This document shows, piece after piece, positions 27,875 to 36,846 of a stretch of DNA of 64,000 nt (positions are counted from its first letter, which is position 1; every line of letters begins with the position of its first letter). The notes under the pieces were generated by a model. The model was given only the letters and a program-made list of their open reading frames with translations. It was not told the DNA's origin and made no database searches. Source of the DNA: Gammaproteobacteria bacterium (GTDB lineage Bacteria > Pseudomonadota > Gammaproteobacteria > Pseudomonadales > Ketobacteraceae); contig JABLXQ010000019.1 in assembly GCA_013178375.1 (NCBI GenBank), positions 48,341-112,340 of the forward strand. The letters run 5' to 3'. The translations under genes and the position numbers were made by a program.

Positions 27875-29338
27875 TCAGAAACGCCAGAAGGTAGCGGAAA
27901 ACACCACCAGAATCGGAAAAATCTCCAGCCGCCCGAACAGCATGGCGGCGCTCATCAGCCACTTGGCCGGATCGTTCAGCACGCCGAAACCCGCCGCCGT
28001 CTCGCCATAACCGATGCCCATGTTGTTGATGCAGGCCGACACAGTGCCAAACGCAGTGGCCATGTCATAACCGGCGGCAATCAATCCCCACACGAACACA
28101 CAGGCGAAAAAGATATAAAGAAAAAACAAACCCCACACCGACCGCACCACTCGCTCGGAAATAGGGTGCTGACCGATCTTGGTGGCCTGCACGGAGTTGG
28201 GATGGATCAGCTGTTTCACCTCGCGGCTGCTTTGCCGATACAGCACCAGAAACCGCATCACCTTGATGCCGCCGCAGGTGGAGCCCACGCATCCGCCAAA
28301 ATAACTGGCCCCCAGCAACAGCACCACAACATGGGGCGGCCATTGCGCCGGATAGCCCACGGTGCCCAGGCCATTGTCCGTCAGCACCGACGCCGCCTGA
28401 AAAAAGCCATGCACGAAGGATTCCCAGCCAGCGAAAGTGCCAACACGAAACAGCTCCGCGCAAGTGAAGCCGATAACCAGCACAGCAATCAGCAGGAAAA
28501 ATCGCAGTTCGGAATCGCGGATCAGCGGCAGCAGGCTGCGCCGGTTGATGGCAATAAAATAAAGCGCGAAATTGACCGCTGCCAGAATCGAAAACACACC
28601 ACCTACCAGTTCAATGGCGTCGTTGTCGTAATAGGCGAGGCTGGCACCATGCGTGGAAAAACCGCCCAGCGACACCGTGGACAAGGCATGGCAGATCGCA
28701 TCGAACCAGGCCATGCCAGCCGCATAAAACGATAGCGTGCACAACAGCGCCAACCCGGAGTAAATCAGCCACAGATGCTTGGCCGTGTCCGCCAGTCGCG
28801 GCGTCAGCTTTTCCTCCTTCTGCGGCCCTGGCATTTCCGACTGGTACAGCTTGGCGCCACCGATACCCAGCAGCGGCAGTACCGCAATCGCCAGCACGAT
28901 GATGCCCAGACCACCGAGAAAATTCAGCTGCGCACGATAGAACAGAATGGATTTCGGCAGCGCATCAATGTCGGCAAACACCGAGGCGCCGGTGGTGGTG
29001 ATGCCGGAGATGCCCTCGAACACCGCGTCCGCCAGGGTGATACCCAGTCGCGCATCCAGATAAAACGGCATGGCACTGACAGCGGAGAACAGCAGCCAGA
29101 ACAACACGGCCACCAGAAAGCCGTCCCGTGTGCGCAGGGTGCGCTTGCTGCCCAGGGTTCCCATCCAGCCCGCCAGCCCCGCAACTGCTGCAACACCGAA
29201 CGTGATCAGGAAAGCCGACAGGGCCCGCTCACCATAAAACAACCCCACCAGAACCGGTACCAACATGGACAGGCTATAGAGAAACACAAGGAAGCTGCAC
29301 AGATGCAGCACTGTCAGCAAGCGTGAATTTTTCGGCAT
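27875..29338 (-). CDS. TrkH-type potassium uptake channel subunit
   Basis: A 487-residue membrane protein of the Trk/Ktr superfamily, low-affinity K+ uptake driven by ion gradients. Four repeated pore motifs with filter Gly residues are seen: TTTGASVF, STVSLGGFSTHG, TDNGLGTVGYP and CINNMGIGYGE, between pairs of helices. The length matches TrkH (about 483). The ATG at 29338 was chosen; ORF extension to 29527 adds polar residues and seems non-coding, although an ATG at 29377 is possible. TrkA, its usual NAD-binding partner, is not in the window. It is convergent with the apbE-like gene and sits next to kdp, making this a potassium region. Confidence 0.93.
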   Translation of the reverse strand: MPKNSRLLTVLHLCSFLVFLYSLSMLVPVLVGLFYGERALSAFLITFGVAAVAGLAGWMGTLGSKRTLRTRDGFLVAVLFWLLFSAVSAMPFYLDARLGITLADAVFEGISGITTTGASVFADIDALPKSILFYRAQLNFLGGLGIIVLAIAVLPLLGIGGAKLYQSEMPGPQKEEKLTPRLADTAKHLWLIYSGLALLCTLSFYAAGMAWFDAICHALSTVSLGGFSTHGASLAYYDNDAIELVGGVFSILAAVNFALYFIAINRRSLLPLIRDSELRFFLLIAVLVIGFTCAELFRVGTFAGWESFVHGFFQAASVLTDNGLGTVGYPAQWPPHVVVLLLGASYFGGCVGSTCGGIKVMRFLVLYRQSSREVKQLIHPNSVQATKIGQHPISERVVRSVWGLFFLYIFFACVFVWGLIAAGYDMATAFGTVSACINNMGIGYGETAAGFGVLNDPAKWLMSAAMLFGRLEIFPILVVFSATFWRF

Positions 29339-29685
29339 CGGACCCCATACCAACCTGCACACCGATCGTTCAGGCATGCTAGGGATCTGGCCCGTAACGA
29401 TTCCAGACCGGGCCCGGGCCGAAACATAAAATTTTCGTAAAGCCTGCAAATTGATCTGCACAACAAAAAGGCTTTTTGCCTCAGCGCTGCGCATTCCAGG
29501 GGCGCAAACCAGATGAATTACATTCATCGTTCAGCAGAAACACGGGTGTAATCATTCGTCTGCACGATGTCCAACGGGCATCAGCGCGACATATAACCAT
29601 TCGCCGCACTGCATAGCACACTTTGATGGCTCACAATCAACCACCAGATGAAACATTCGCTTTCATAAAGCTGATGGTCAGATTC

Positions 29686-29701
29686 TTGCTGTATACAGCA
29701 A
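29686..29701. promoter_or_regulatory. perfect 16-bp palindrome, candidate operator for the acyl-CoA reductase gene
   Basis: TTGCTGTATACAGCAA reads the same on both strands. It overlaps the expected -35 region of a promoter whose -10 would be TATATT (29707-29712), and it lies 45 bases before the start codon. The position suits a repressor. The regulator is not evident in the window. Confidence 0.6.
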
Positions 29702-29746
29702 TGGTCTATATTGTGTCGCAGCCGAACCGGAGCAAGGAGCATCGAA

Positions 29747-31267
29747 ATGGATTCCGCTAATTCACCTACTTTAAACGCATTCAGCAGCCGGAATATTCTG
29801 ATCACGGGCACCACGGGATTTGTCGGCAAGGTTGTATTGGAAAAACTGCTCCGCAGCGTGCCCACCATCGGCAAAATCTACCTGCTGATCCGGGGTAATT
29901 CCACCAATCCGACAGCGCGGGAACGCTTCCAGAACGAAGTGGCCACCTCCTCCATTTTCGATACACTGAAAGCCCGCGATCCGCAGCGTTTCGAAGAACT
30001 GTGTGACGAGAAGCTGTGCTTCATCACCGGCGAACTCACCGAACCCAACTTCAGTCTTAGCGATCCAGAATTTCATCAGCTTGCACAAAAAATCGACCTG
30101 ATCATCAACTCCGCCGCCAGCGTCAACTTCCGTGAGCCGCTGGACCAGGCACTGCAAACCAATACCCTGAGCCTGCACACCATCATCAAGCTGGCGAACA
30201 TGAAAAAAGCGCCGGTGGTGCATGTCTCCACCTGCTATGTGAATGGATTCAACACCGGAGTGATGCAGGAAGACACGGTTTGCCCGAAACATGGCGGCAT
30301 CAATCGCAGTGTGCATGGCCATTTTGATGTGGCTCCCGTCATCGCGCAGCTGCAAAGCAGAATCGCCGTCGTGAATTCCCGCCACAAAAACCGCAAAGAG
30401 CGTGAACGCGCGCAGATCAACCTGGGCATTGCCGCGTCAACGCAATATGGCTGGAACGACACCTACACCTTTACCAAATGGCTGGGCGAACAGGTGCTGG
30501 CGCAACAACTGCGGGGCCAGACACTGACCATCGTGCGACCCTCCATCGTCGAAAGCACACTGCAGGAACCGGCGCCCGGCTGGATCGAAGGCGTGAAAGT
30601 GGCCGACGCCATCATCCTGGCCTACGCCCGCGAGAAAGTGACCTTCTTTCCCGGCAACAAGGACGGCATCATCGACATCATTCCCGCCGACCTGGTGGCC
30701 AACAGCATCATCCTCGGCGGCGCCGAAGCACTCACCGCCACACCAGAACACCGCATCTACCAATGCAGCAGCAGCCACTGCAACCCGATCCCGATCAAGC
30801 AGGTGATCAAGCACGTGCAGGACGAGGCGATGCAGAATTTCGCCCAGTACAAAAATCTGTTCCTGCGCAAACCAAAGCGGCCGTTCATCATGGTGCCCAA
30901 TGCCCTGTTCAGAACCGTGATGGGGCTCGCCTACAATCTGTTGTCGATCCGCAGCAGCATCCTGACCCGCATGGGTGTAACGGTTTCATCAGCCAAAATG
31001 GCGAATCTGGAAACGGCCATGAAACTGGCGATCATTTTTTCTTTCTACACCCAGCCGCGCTACACGTTCAGCAATGAAAAATTATGCGCCTTGGCGGAAC
31101 GCATGGGCGAGCAGGACAAGCGCCAGTTTCCAGTGGATGGTTCACTGATCGAGTGGGGCCAGTATTTGCAGAAAATTCATCTGGCCGGGCTGGATCAATA
31201 TTCGCTGGCGCCGAAAAAGGCAAAGCCGAAACAAAAGCAGGTACGGAAGCAGACGGAAGCGGCGTGA
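29747..31267 (+). CDS. fatty acyl-CoA reductase (alcohol-forming type)
   Basis: A 506-residue enzyme reducing fatty acyl-CoA to fatty alcohol with NADPH, the step feeding wax ester synthesis. The N-terminal NAD-binding motif is ITGTTGFVGKVVLEKL. SVNFREPLDQAL, HVSTCYVNG and the catalytic Tyr/Lys of YTFTKWLGEQ follow, and SIVESTLQEPAPGWIEG and KVADAIILAYAREK closely resemble the short (about 513-residue) Marinobacter reductases as I remember them. The C-terminal FAR domain (about 380-480) is present. The start has AAGGAG ten bases upstream. No wax ester synthase (WS/DGAT) is nearby, so the alcohol is presumably handled elsewhere. Confidence 0.9.
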   Translation: MDSANSPTLNAFSSRNILITGTTGFVGKVVLEKLLRSVPTIGKIYLLIRGNSTNPTARERFQNEVATSSIFDTLKARDPQRFEELCDEKLCFITGELTEPNFSLSDPEFHQLAQKIDLIINSAASVNFREPLDQALQTNTLSLHTIIKLANMKKAPVVHVSTCYVNGFNTGVMQEDTVCPKHGGINRSVHGHFDVAPVIAQLQSRIAVVNSRHKNRKERERAQINLGIAASTQYGWNDTYTFTKWLGEQVLAQQLRGQTLTIVRPSIVESTLQEPAPGWIEGVKVADAIILAYAREKVTFFPGNKDGIIDIIPADLVANSIILGGAEALTATPEHRIYQCSSSHCNPIPIKQVIKHVQDEAMQNFAQYKNLFLRKPKRPFIMVPNALFRTVMGLAYNLLSIRSSILTRMGVTVSSAKMANLETAMKLAIIFSFYTQPRYTFSNEKLCALAERMGEQDKRQFPVDGSLIEWGQYLQKIHLAGLDQYSLAPKKAKPKQKQVRKQTEAA

Positions 31268-31336
31268 AGCCGGGTAAGGGCGTGAAAAAGCCTGCTGCGG
31301 GACTTGAAAAGAGAAAGCGCGACTTGCCGGAAGCGA

Positions 31337-31366
31337 GGCTGCACCATTGGACAGAGTGGTACAGCC
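31337..31366. repeat. hairpin after the acyl-CoA reductase gene
   Basis: GGCTGCACCA (31337-31346) pairs with TGGTACAGCC (31357-31366) at nine of ten positions. It lies 70 bases past the stop, between convergent genes. There is no T-run, so termination is not certain. Confidence 0.3.
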
Positions 31367-31514
31367 TTCGCAAAGACCGGCGCATCTTGCCCGGAGAGGG
31401 CTGCAACCCACTAAAAGAGTAGATTTTAATCAGCTGAGGGGGGAAATCGACTCTTTGGGAGGGTAAACCGGGCGGCGGAATGAGTCAGCCGTCACGTCGA
31501 GCGAGGAGCGCGTA

Positions 31515-32480
31515 TTAGTTAATCGCTATACATGATGATTTATCTTGCTCGGAGTCAATACTGGAAAGATAGCTCACTCCCGTCATCGATTCGGAAACAG
31601 ACCAAAGTTGTTTGCCAAATTCAGTGCCTCGGGCCTGGGGATTGAGCCGGGCTTCTGCGGGCCTGCCCTTTATTTCAAACCAGCCGTTGGGGCCAAAATA
31701 GCTACCACCCGCTACGCCCTCTCCTACGGCCGCATGGACAATAGACATGGCGCCCTCCGCCGGTTGTGCAACTATCCAGGCTACAATCTTGTCTTGAGTC
31801 CACTGACCAAATCGGGTTTTGACTGTGGTAACCCCGGTCTTCTGACCAATATCGGTGGCAGCCAGCCCAGGATGGGCCCCCACCGATAGGGTATTGCTCC
31901 CATGTTTTTGAAGCCGACGGTGTAATTCCAGAGTGAATGCGGCGATGGCAACCTTGCTGCGGGCATAGGCTTTCCAATAAATGAATTTGCCTTTTTGCCA
32001 ACCCATATCATCAAAATCAAATTTATCGAATCGATGAGCAACGCTGCCGACATTGACGATACGCGTATGCTCGTCCTTGGTAAAGAACGGCAATAGCAGG
32101 CCGGTTAGAGCGAAGGTTCCCAGATAATTGGTTGCCAGATGCAATTCGTAGCCAGCACTGTTATGAGACAGGTTGGGCGTAACAATGCCTGCGTTATTGA
32201 TGAGAATATCCAGGCTGCCAACCTGTTTTTCAAAATGCTGGGCGAAAGCGGCAATAGATTCTGGCTCAGAGACATCGACCGTTAAAATACTAATATTGGC
32301 GCCAGGAACCTTCGCAAGAAGTTCATGCTGCGCACGCTTTGCTTTGTCAAGACTTCTACATGCCATGATGATATTTGCGCCCTGGCTAGCCAGTTGCAGT
32401 GCAACTTGAAAACCTATTCCGGAGTTGGCCCCCGTAATCACTACATTTTTGTTTGCAATATTTATAGTTTTTGTATTCAT
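31515..32480 (-). CDS. short-chain dehydrogenase (retinol dehydrogenase-like), last gene of the Rieske operon
   Basis: A 321-residue SDR with TGANSGIG (cofactor), NNAG, the Ser in NVGSVAH and the YARSK catalytic pair, plus the extended C-terminus typical of the retinol dehydrogenase/WW-oxidoreductase-like group. It probably oxidises or reduces a hydrophobic alcohol or ketone; the substrate is not identifiable. It begins 18 bases after the CMD-like gene. Base composition is clearly more AT-rich than in the flanking genes. Confidence 0.85.
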   Translation of the reverse strand: MNTKTINIANKNVVITGANSGIGFQVALQLASQGANIIMACRSLDKAKRAQHELLAKVPGANISILTVDVSEPESIAAFAQHFEKQVGSLDILINNAGIVTPNLSHNSAGYELHLATNYLGTFALTGLLLPFFTKDEHTRIVNVGSVAHRFDKFDFDDMGWQKGKFIYWKAYARSKVAIAAFTLELHRRLQKHGSNTLSVGAHPGLAATDIGQKTGVTTVKTRFGQWTQDKIVAWIVAQPAEGAMSIVHAAVGEGVAGGSYFGPNGWFEIKGRPAEARLNPQARGTEFGKQLWSVSESMTGVSYLSSIDSEQDKSSCIAIN

Positions 32481-32498
32481 GTGATTGAATTATTGGGG

Positions 32499-33122
32499 TT
32501 AGTTTTTCGATGGGACGAGCATAAAATCTGGAAAACCTTTCATGCCTTCTTTTAGCGGCAGGCCTATGGCGTTCATATAAAATCCTGAAAGCACGTACCC
32601 ACCAACCGTGAAAACAATATCCAGCATTTGTTGGTTATTAAAATGGTTGGTCAAGGCATCCCATGTGCCAGTCTCTATATTCGACGATTCATTCAGCTCA
32701 TTGACTGCCTTTACCAACAAGGACTCTCTTTCCAGCCAGTCCCCAGACAATACGTTTTGTTGTAGCTCTTTAATCTCGGTTTCGCTAAATAATCCATTAT
32801 CAATAGCTGCCATGGAATGGTGAGCCCACTCATATTCACATCGCCAAAGCCAGGTAGCTCTCAAAATTACCAGTTCTCGACAGCGGCTATCCAAGGTGGA
32901 TTCCATAAGCAGATAGCGCCCGAATGGTAGAAACGTTCTTGCCAGATTTGGATGTTGCAATAAACAAGACAGCACCGGGGAAAGGCTGTCCTTTTCGCTC
33001 TCTTCTCCGCTTAGACCTAGATTGGATAAGTATTGTGAAAACATCTTCAGGATGTCACGTATTTCCAGAGTCCAGTCCTGGCGTGATATAGGGGAAATTC
33101 GCATATCCTTGTATTTATCCAT
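32499..33122 (-). CDS. carboxymuconolactone decarboxylase-like (AhpD/CMD fold) protein
   Basis: A 207-residue protein of the CMD superfamily. The core (about residues 75-190) has LDSRCRELVILRATWL and EYEWAHHSMAA, where Glu, Trp and His sit at the usual active-site helix; the Cys pair of peroxidase-type AhpD is absent. Members act as decarboxylases, lactone hydrolases or peroxidase partners, so the reaction is undefined. The neighbours suggest a step on an oxygenated intermediate. An ATG seven codons in is an alternative start. Confidence 0.75.
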   Translation of the reverse strand: MDKYKDMRISPISRQDWTLEIRDILKMFSQYLSNLGLSGEESEKDSLSPVLSCLLQHPNLARTFLPFGRYLLMESTLDSRCRELVILRATWLWRCEYEWAHHSMAAIDNGLFSETEIKELQQNVLSGDWLERESLLVKAVNELNESSNIETGTWDALTNHFNNQQMLDIVFTVGGYVLSGFYMNAIGLPLKEGMKGFPDFMLVPSKN

Positions 33123-33170
33123 GTTGATAAACTCCCGTGAATTTAGGAAAAAATTGCCTCAACATGCGTC

Positions 33171-33581
33171 CTACAGCTTCATGTTTTCAATCAGAGGCCA
33201 AAGCTTCTCATCCGCCAATAGCGTGCAAAAATATTCATTGACTTGTTTAATCTTGCCGTCTGACAAAGTGAAAACCATGCAATATTCATTACAATAATCG
33301 TCGCCATTGATGAGTTTTCCATTTCCTTCGAACTCGACTACCACCCGATCCATTTCAGCAGTAACGCTGTTAAAGGCGGGAGACATGCCACCAGGCATCA
33401 ATTGTTGGAACGCTGCTATAGTTGCAAGGATGGTGTCATGGGTACGTACGCCAGCGAATTTCCCAAATCCTTTAGCCAGGGTAAATGCATCATCTGCAAT
33501 GCAATTCGCTGCGATTTTCGAATCACCTCTACCCATTGCATTGATAAATTCAAGAACGATTTTTTTGTTTGCTTCGCTCAT
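33171..33581 (-). CDS. SnoaL/NTF2-like protein
   Basis: A 136-residue protein with the NTF2-like cone fold seen in ketosteroid isomerases, SnoaL cyclases and dehydratases: an N-terminal helix (KKIVLEFINAMGRGD), a helix carrying DAFTLA, and strands ending DGKIKQVNEYF, which is typical of this group. The catalytic residues vary, so isomerase, dehydratase or mere binding are all possible. The start at 33581 gives the expected N-terminus; an upstream GTG/ATG extension at 33647 would overlap the SDR gene. It lies seven bases after that gene. Confidence 0.75.
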   Translation of the reverse strand: MSEANKKIVLEFINAMGRGDSKIAANCIADDAFTLAKGFGKFAGVRTHDTILATIAAFQQLMPGGMSPAFNSVTAEMDRVVVEFEGNGKLINGDDYCNEYCMVFTLSDGKIKQVNEYFCTLLADEKLWPLIENMKL

Positions 33582-33588
33582 AATAGAT

Positions 33589-34347
33589 TTACACCTTTTT
33601 TGGTAACGGACCGCCCAAATTTGATCCTCCATCCACGGGCAACACAAGCCCTGTCACTTGCGCAGATAAATGGCTGGCCAAATAGAGTGCGGCGTTGGCT
33701 ACATCCGGCGGACTACCCTGCCGCCTAAGGGGTTGTACGCGACTGATCATTTCTTCCATGTCATAGAACGTCTGTGCGGCTGGGATATGGCCTGGTGCAA
33801 TGCAATTCACCCGGACGCCATATTCGCCCATCTCCCGTGCTATGGATTTTGTGAAGTGAATAACGCCCGCTTTCGCTGCCCGATAGCTGATCAGAGGTAA
33901 TCCAGGTTTAATGCCGGCGATGGACGAAATATTAATGATGGAACCGGAGCCCTGTTTAGCCATGTATCGGCCTGCATGCTGACTACCAAGCATTACACCA
34001 AACAAGTTGACATCTATGACTCTATGGAAGTCTGCCAGATCGTCCTCAAGGAACCGTTGGTGTACGGCACCCGAGATTCCAGCGTTATTCACCATAATGT
34101 CCAATCCGTTAAAGTGATCGATGGTGAAATTAAGTAGAGACTGGAAATGCGCGGGCTGGGAGACGTCCGTTTTCTTAAACAGTACATTGCCGCCAAGCTC
34201 TGCAACCAAACGTTCACCGGATTGCTGATTGGTATCGGCTATTACCACCCTGCACCCTTCGGCAACAAATTTCTGCGCGGTGGCCAGGCCTAGCCCACTC
34301 GCGCCACCGGTAATAATCGCAACTTTTCCAGTTAATAAATCATCCAT
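33589..34347 (-). CDS. short-chain dehydrogenase/reductase (FabG-like)
   Basis: A 252-residue classical SDR. TGGASGLG binds the cofactor, with Asp at the end of strand 2 (VVIADT) suggesting NAD(H). NNAG, NISSIAG (Ser) and YRAAK complete the active site. It lies between the TauD-like and SnoaL-like genes with short gaps, so it is co-transcribed with them. A dehydrogenase acting on a hydroxyl introduced by the oxygenases is a reasonable inference. Confidence 0.88.
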   Translation of the reverse strand: MDDLLTGKVAIITGGASGLGLATAQKFVAEGCRVVIADTNQQSGERLVAELGGNVLFKKTDVSQPAHFQSLLNFTIDHFNGLDIMVNNAGISGAVHQRFLEDDLADFHRVIDVNLFGVMLGSQHAGRYMAKQGSGSIINISSIAGIKPGLPLISYRAAKAGVIHFTKSIAREMGEYGVRVNCIAPGHIPAAQTFYDMEEMISRVQPLRRQGSPPDVANAALYLASHLSAQVTGLVLPVDGGSNLGGPLPKKV

Positions 34348-34391
34348 AGGTGTTTTTGGTACTTTGATTGTGTGTTAGAGGATGTTGATTT

Positions 34392-35207
34392 TCAGTTTAG
34401 TGGTTCTTCCCCTGCCAGTATCGTTCGGTGCATTAACCGTCCGCTGTCCACGGAATAGGGTAAAGCTCGGTGCATTGTTCCGGTATTGCTCCAAATAAGA
34501 AGATCGCCTACCTGCCATTCATGGCGATAGACAAATTGGGGTTGAGTACACCAGTCACGTAATTTGGCAAGCAAAGCACGGCTCTCTTCCACCGAATAGC
34601 CCTCCACATAGTCAGCGGTCGCCCCAACCAGCAGCGATTTTCGTCCTGATCTGTGCGTCCACACTAGCGGGCATGATTTGGTTGGGGATTTTTGCCAGAA
34701 ACAAAGCTCTTCGTAGCTCATCTCCGGTGTTACGTAATATTGAGAGCGTTCCGCGCTGTGCACGACGCGAAGACTTTCGATGGCATTTTTTTCATCATTT
34801 TGTAACGCTTCGTATGCAGCGTAGGTATTACAAAATTCAGTTTCACCGCCGATGTCAGAAAGCTTTATCGCTCTGAGTAGTGCTGCAAAATTGGGGTAAG
34901 GCTGGAGAGATCCGTCCACATGCCAAAACAGGGATCCTTGCAAGTATTTCGCTCGGGCGTTGACGCCTTGATCCAGACTTATTTTGTATATTCCATCTTC
35001 GCCTTCGGAATCAACGGTATTGCCAATGGTCTTGGCAAAAGCGACCTGCTGCTTATCATCGATTTCGAGACCTCGAAAAAAAATGACGCCACGTTGCTCG
35101 AGTATTTCGCGAATGGCCTGGGCTTCGTTGCCACTCAACAATGTGTCAACATTTGCTTTAATTTCACTTCCGACATGAAGAGTTTTGTCAATTGTTAGAA
35201 GTCCCAT
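34392..35207 (-). CDS. TauD/TfdA-family Fe(II)/2-oxoglutarate-dependent dioxygenase
   Basis: A 271-residue non-heme iron enzyme that couples 2-oxoglutarate decarboxylation to oxidation of an organic substrate. The iron ligands are visible as HVD (His96, Asp98) and the distal His246 in NTGTMHRALP; Arg257 or Arg261 in RLMHRT would hold the 2-oxoglutarate. The length is usual for the family. The ATG at 35207 is preceded by GGAGG; a start at 35228 is less likely. Relatives attack taurine, 2,4-D, alkyl sulfates and carnitine-like compounds, so the substrate is open. It follows the 107-residue gene by 14 bases. Confidence 0.88.
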   Translation of the reverse strand: MGLLTIDKTLHVGSEIKANVDTLLSGNEAQAIREILEQRGVIFFRGLEIDDKQQVAFAKTIGNTVDSEGEDGIYKISLDQGVNARAKYLQGSLFWHVDGSLQPYPNFAALLRAIKLSDIGGETEFCNTYAAYEALQNDEKNAIESLRVVHSAERSQYYVTPEMSYEELCFWQKSPTKSCPLVWTHRSGRKSLLVGATADYVEGYSVEESRALLAKLRDWCTQPQFVYRHEWQVGDLLIWSNTGTMHRALPYSVDSGRLMHRTILAGEEPLN

Positions 35208-35221
35208 TTCGCCTCCCTCCA

Positions 35222-35545
35222 TCAACACAAACGGGTGAGAATGGTTTTAGCGGAGTTTTTTACTCTAGGCTGGCGCCATAGTTCTACAGCCAACGACACT
35301 GTAATCAATGTAAAGAGCAAATTGCGCAGATTTTCGGCATCATCCGGCAGAGCTTGCTGATAGTCATACTGGTCGAGGTAGTCAATGGCATCTTTACCAC
35401 GGGGAGCCATCGCATTGTAAAACACTTTCATTTCATCCATGGTGCTGTTTACTCGTTTGAGATAGCGCTCATGTCCATCCTCGATCGCCCACTCTCCCAC
35501 CAGGTACTCGAGATCTTTAAATGCGTCGGGAAGTTTAGCATTCAC
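35222..35545 (-). CDS. small protein of unknown function coupled to the Rieske gene
   Basis: A 107-residue protein starting with GTG at 35545 that shares one base with the Rieske stop (TAGTG), with AGAAGGA upstream. This tight coupling supports it as a real gene. It is predicted helical, with an acidic N-terminal half and one moderately hydrophobic segment near the end (about residues 78-92). No family is recognised. By position it could be an accessory subunit of the oxygenase, but it does not look like a typical beta subunit (about 160-180 residues) or a ferredoxin (no Cys or His clusters). Confidence 0.6.
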   Translation of the reverse strand: MNAKLPDAFKDLEYLVGEWAIEDGHERYLKRVNSTMDEMKVFYNAMAPRGKDAIDYLDQYDYQQALPDDAENLRNLLFTLITVSLAVELWRQPRVKNSAKTILTRLC

Positions 35546-36816
35546 TATTTTTTTTCCTTCTCTGCATTGGCCACATAGTCCTGTACGGTTTTATGAAGGT
35601 GTCGTATCAGGATTTCTTCATCATTAACGTGAAACTCTTTGATCGCACCACTATTTAGCATCGCCTGCATGCCCTCCAGTGGACTGGCATCTTCCAAAAT
35701 GACGTCATTCAGAAAGGATACCGTAAGCTCCTGTGCGATGCGCTCTTTGTGTGTGGTTGGGGGAAGATAGTACATGTCCACTTCCACGATATGAGAGTGT
35801 GGCCCGGTGGGCCAGTGTGCATGGGTGGTAAAGCCAGACGAAGAAAAAATCAAAACAAAATTTGGAAAAAATTGGAAAGAATCGAAGCCGTACTTTTCAG
35901 ACCTTGTTGGATTGAGACCTTTTGGTAACGGATCTTTTTGAGGTCTTTTGTTCCAGGGTCCGGCTGCACCAGCCTGAACAAGTTTCTCTATGGGCAGAGA
36001 ATAGGGTGTTTCTTTTGACGGCTCGCCATAGAAGGAAAACATCCTGTGCAGGCCTTTTAATTCATAGCCCAACGCATCAGTGTACTGATTCGGAGCGTCA
36101 AGTTTGGCAAGTGCCGTTAAAGCGCCGAAGGTTCCCGCATGCAGATAGGGCCCGTGATAGCTCTCGGCAAAGCCATCCATAAAAATTTTCCAGTTGCATT
36201 GTAATTCTGCTTTGAACTTGTAGGTTTGACGGTGCCGGTCAAATGGGAAGCCTTCAATCCCCTGGGCAAAATCACCCAAGAAGTCACTCACGGTTTGTTT
36301 GTTGTCTGAATTCAGATTGATAAAAACGAAACCGTTCCACACCTCGCATTGAATAGCGGGCACTTGGCATTTGCCGGGCTCAAAATCCAGCAGAAGGTCT
36401 TGTCGAGATGGCTTTATCAGGTGTCCGTCGAGACCATATCGCCAGCCGTGAAACCGGCAGTACAACCGTGATGTTGTCCCTTCAGTTTCAACGAAGGGGT
36501 CATCTTTCCAGACCAACTTGTTACCCCGGTGCGGGCAAATGTTGTGAAATGCGCGAATACTATCCTCGCCGTCTCGTACAACCAGAATTGAAGTATTCAG
36601 CACCTGCAGCTCACGCGTGAAATAGCTGCCAACCTTGGGTAAGCGCTCTACCCGACCGATGTACAGCCAGTTCTTTTTAAAGATGTGCTCCCGCTCTTTT
36701 TCATAAAATTCGGCGCTTACACAATCATCCAGTGAGATAGGGCCGCGGCCAAGCTGTGGGTAAGCATCAGTCCACTTTCCGGACTCTGGCTTCTTTAAAA
36801 GTGGTTCTTGGCTCAT
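35545..36816 (-). CDS. Rieske non-heme iron oxygenase, alpha subunit
   Basis: A 423-residue ring-hydroxylating-type oxygenase. The Rieske [2Fe-2S] centre is CPH (Cys94, His96) and CRFH (Cys120, His123). The catalytic domain shows NWKIFMDGFAESYHGPYLH, giving mononuclear iron ligands His221 and His226 with an acidic residue between the centres. It would insert one or two oxygen atoms into an unknown substrate using electrons from a reductase and perhaps a ferredoxin; neither is encoded nearby. It is the first gene of a seven-gene unit and faces a LysR gene, the usual catabolic arrangement. Confidence 0.9.
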   Translation of the reverse strand: MSQEPLLKKPESGKWTDAYPQLGRGPISLDDCVSAEFYEKEREHIFKKNWLYIGRVERLPKVGSYFTRELQVLNTSILVVRDGEDSIRAFHNICPHRGNKLVWKDDPFVETEGTTSRLYCRFHGWRYGLDGHLIKPSRQDLLLDFEPGKCQVPAIQCEVWNGFVFINLNSDNKQTVSDFLGDFAQGIEGFPFDRHRQTYKFKAELQCNWKIFMDGFAESYHGPYLHAGTFGALTALAKLDAPNQYTDALGYELKGLHRMFSFYGEPSKETPYSLPIEKLVQAGAAGPWNKRPQKDPLPKGLNPTRSEKYGFDSFQFFPNFVLIFSSSGFTTHAHWPTGPHSHIVEVDMYYLPPTTHKERIAQELTVSFLNDVILEDASPLEGMQAMLNSGAIKEFHVNDEEILIRHLHKTVQDYVANAEKEKK

Positions 36817-36846
36817 GGCGGCCCCTTTATTTATAGTTCTATTCAG

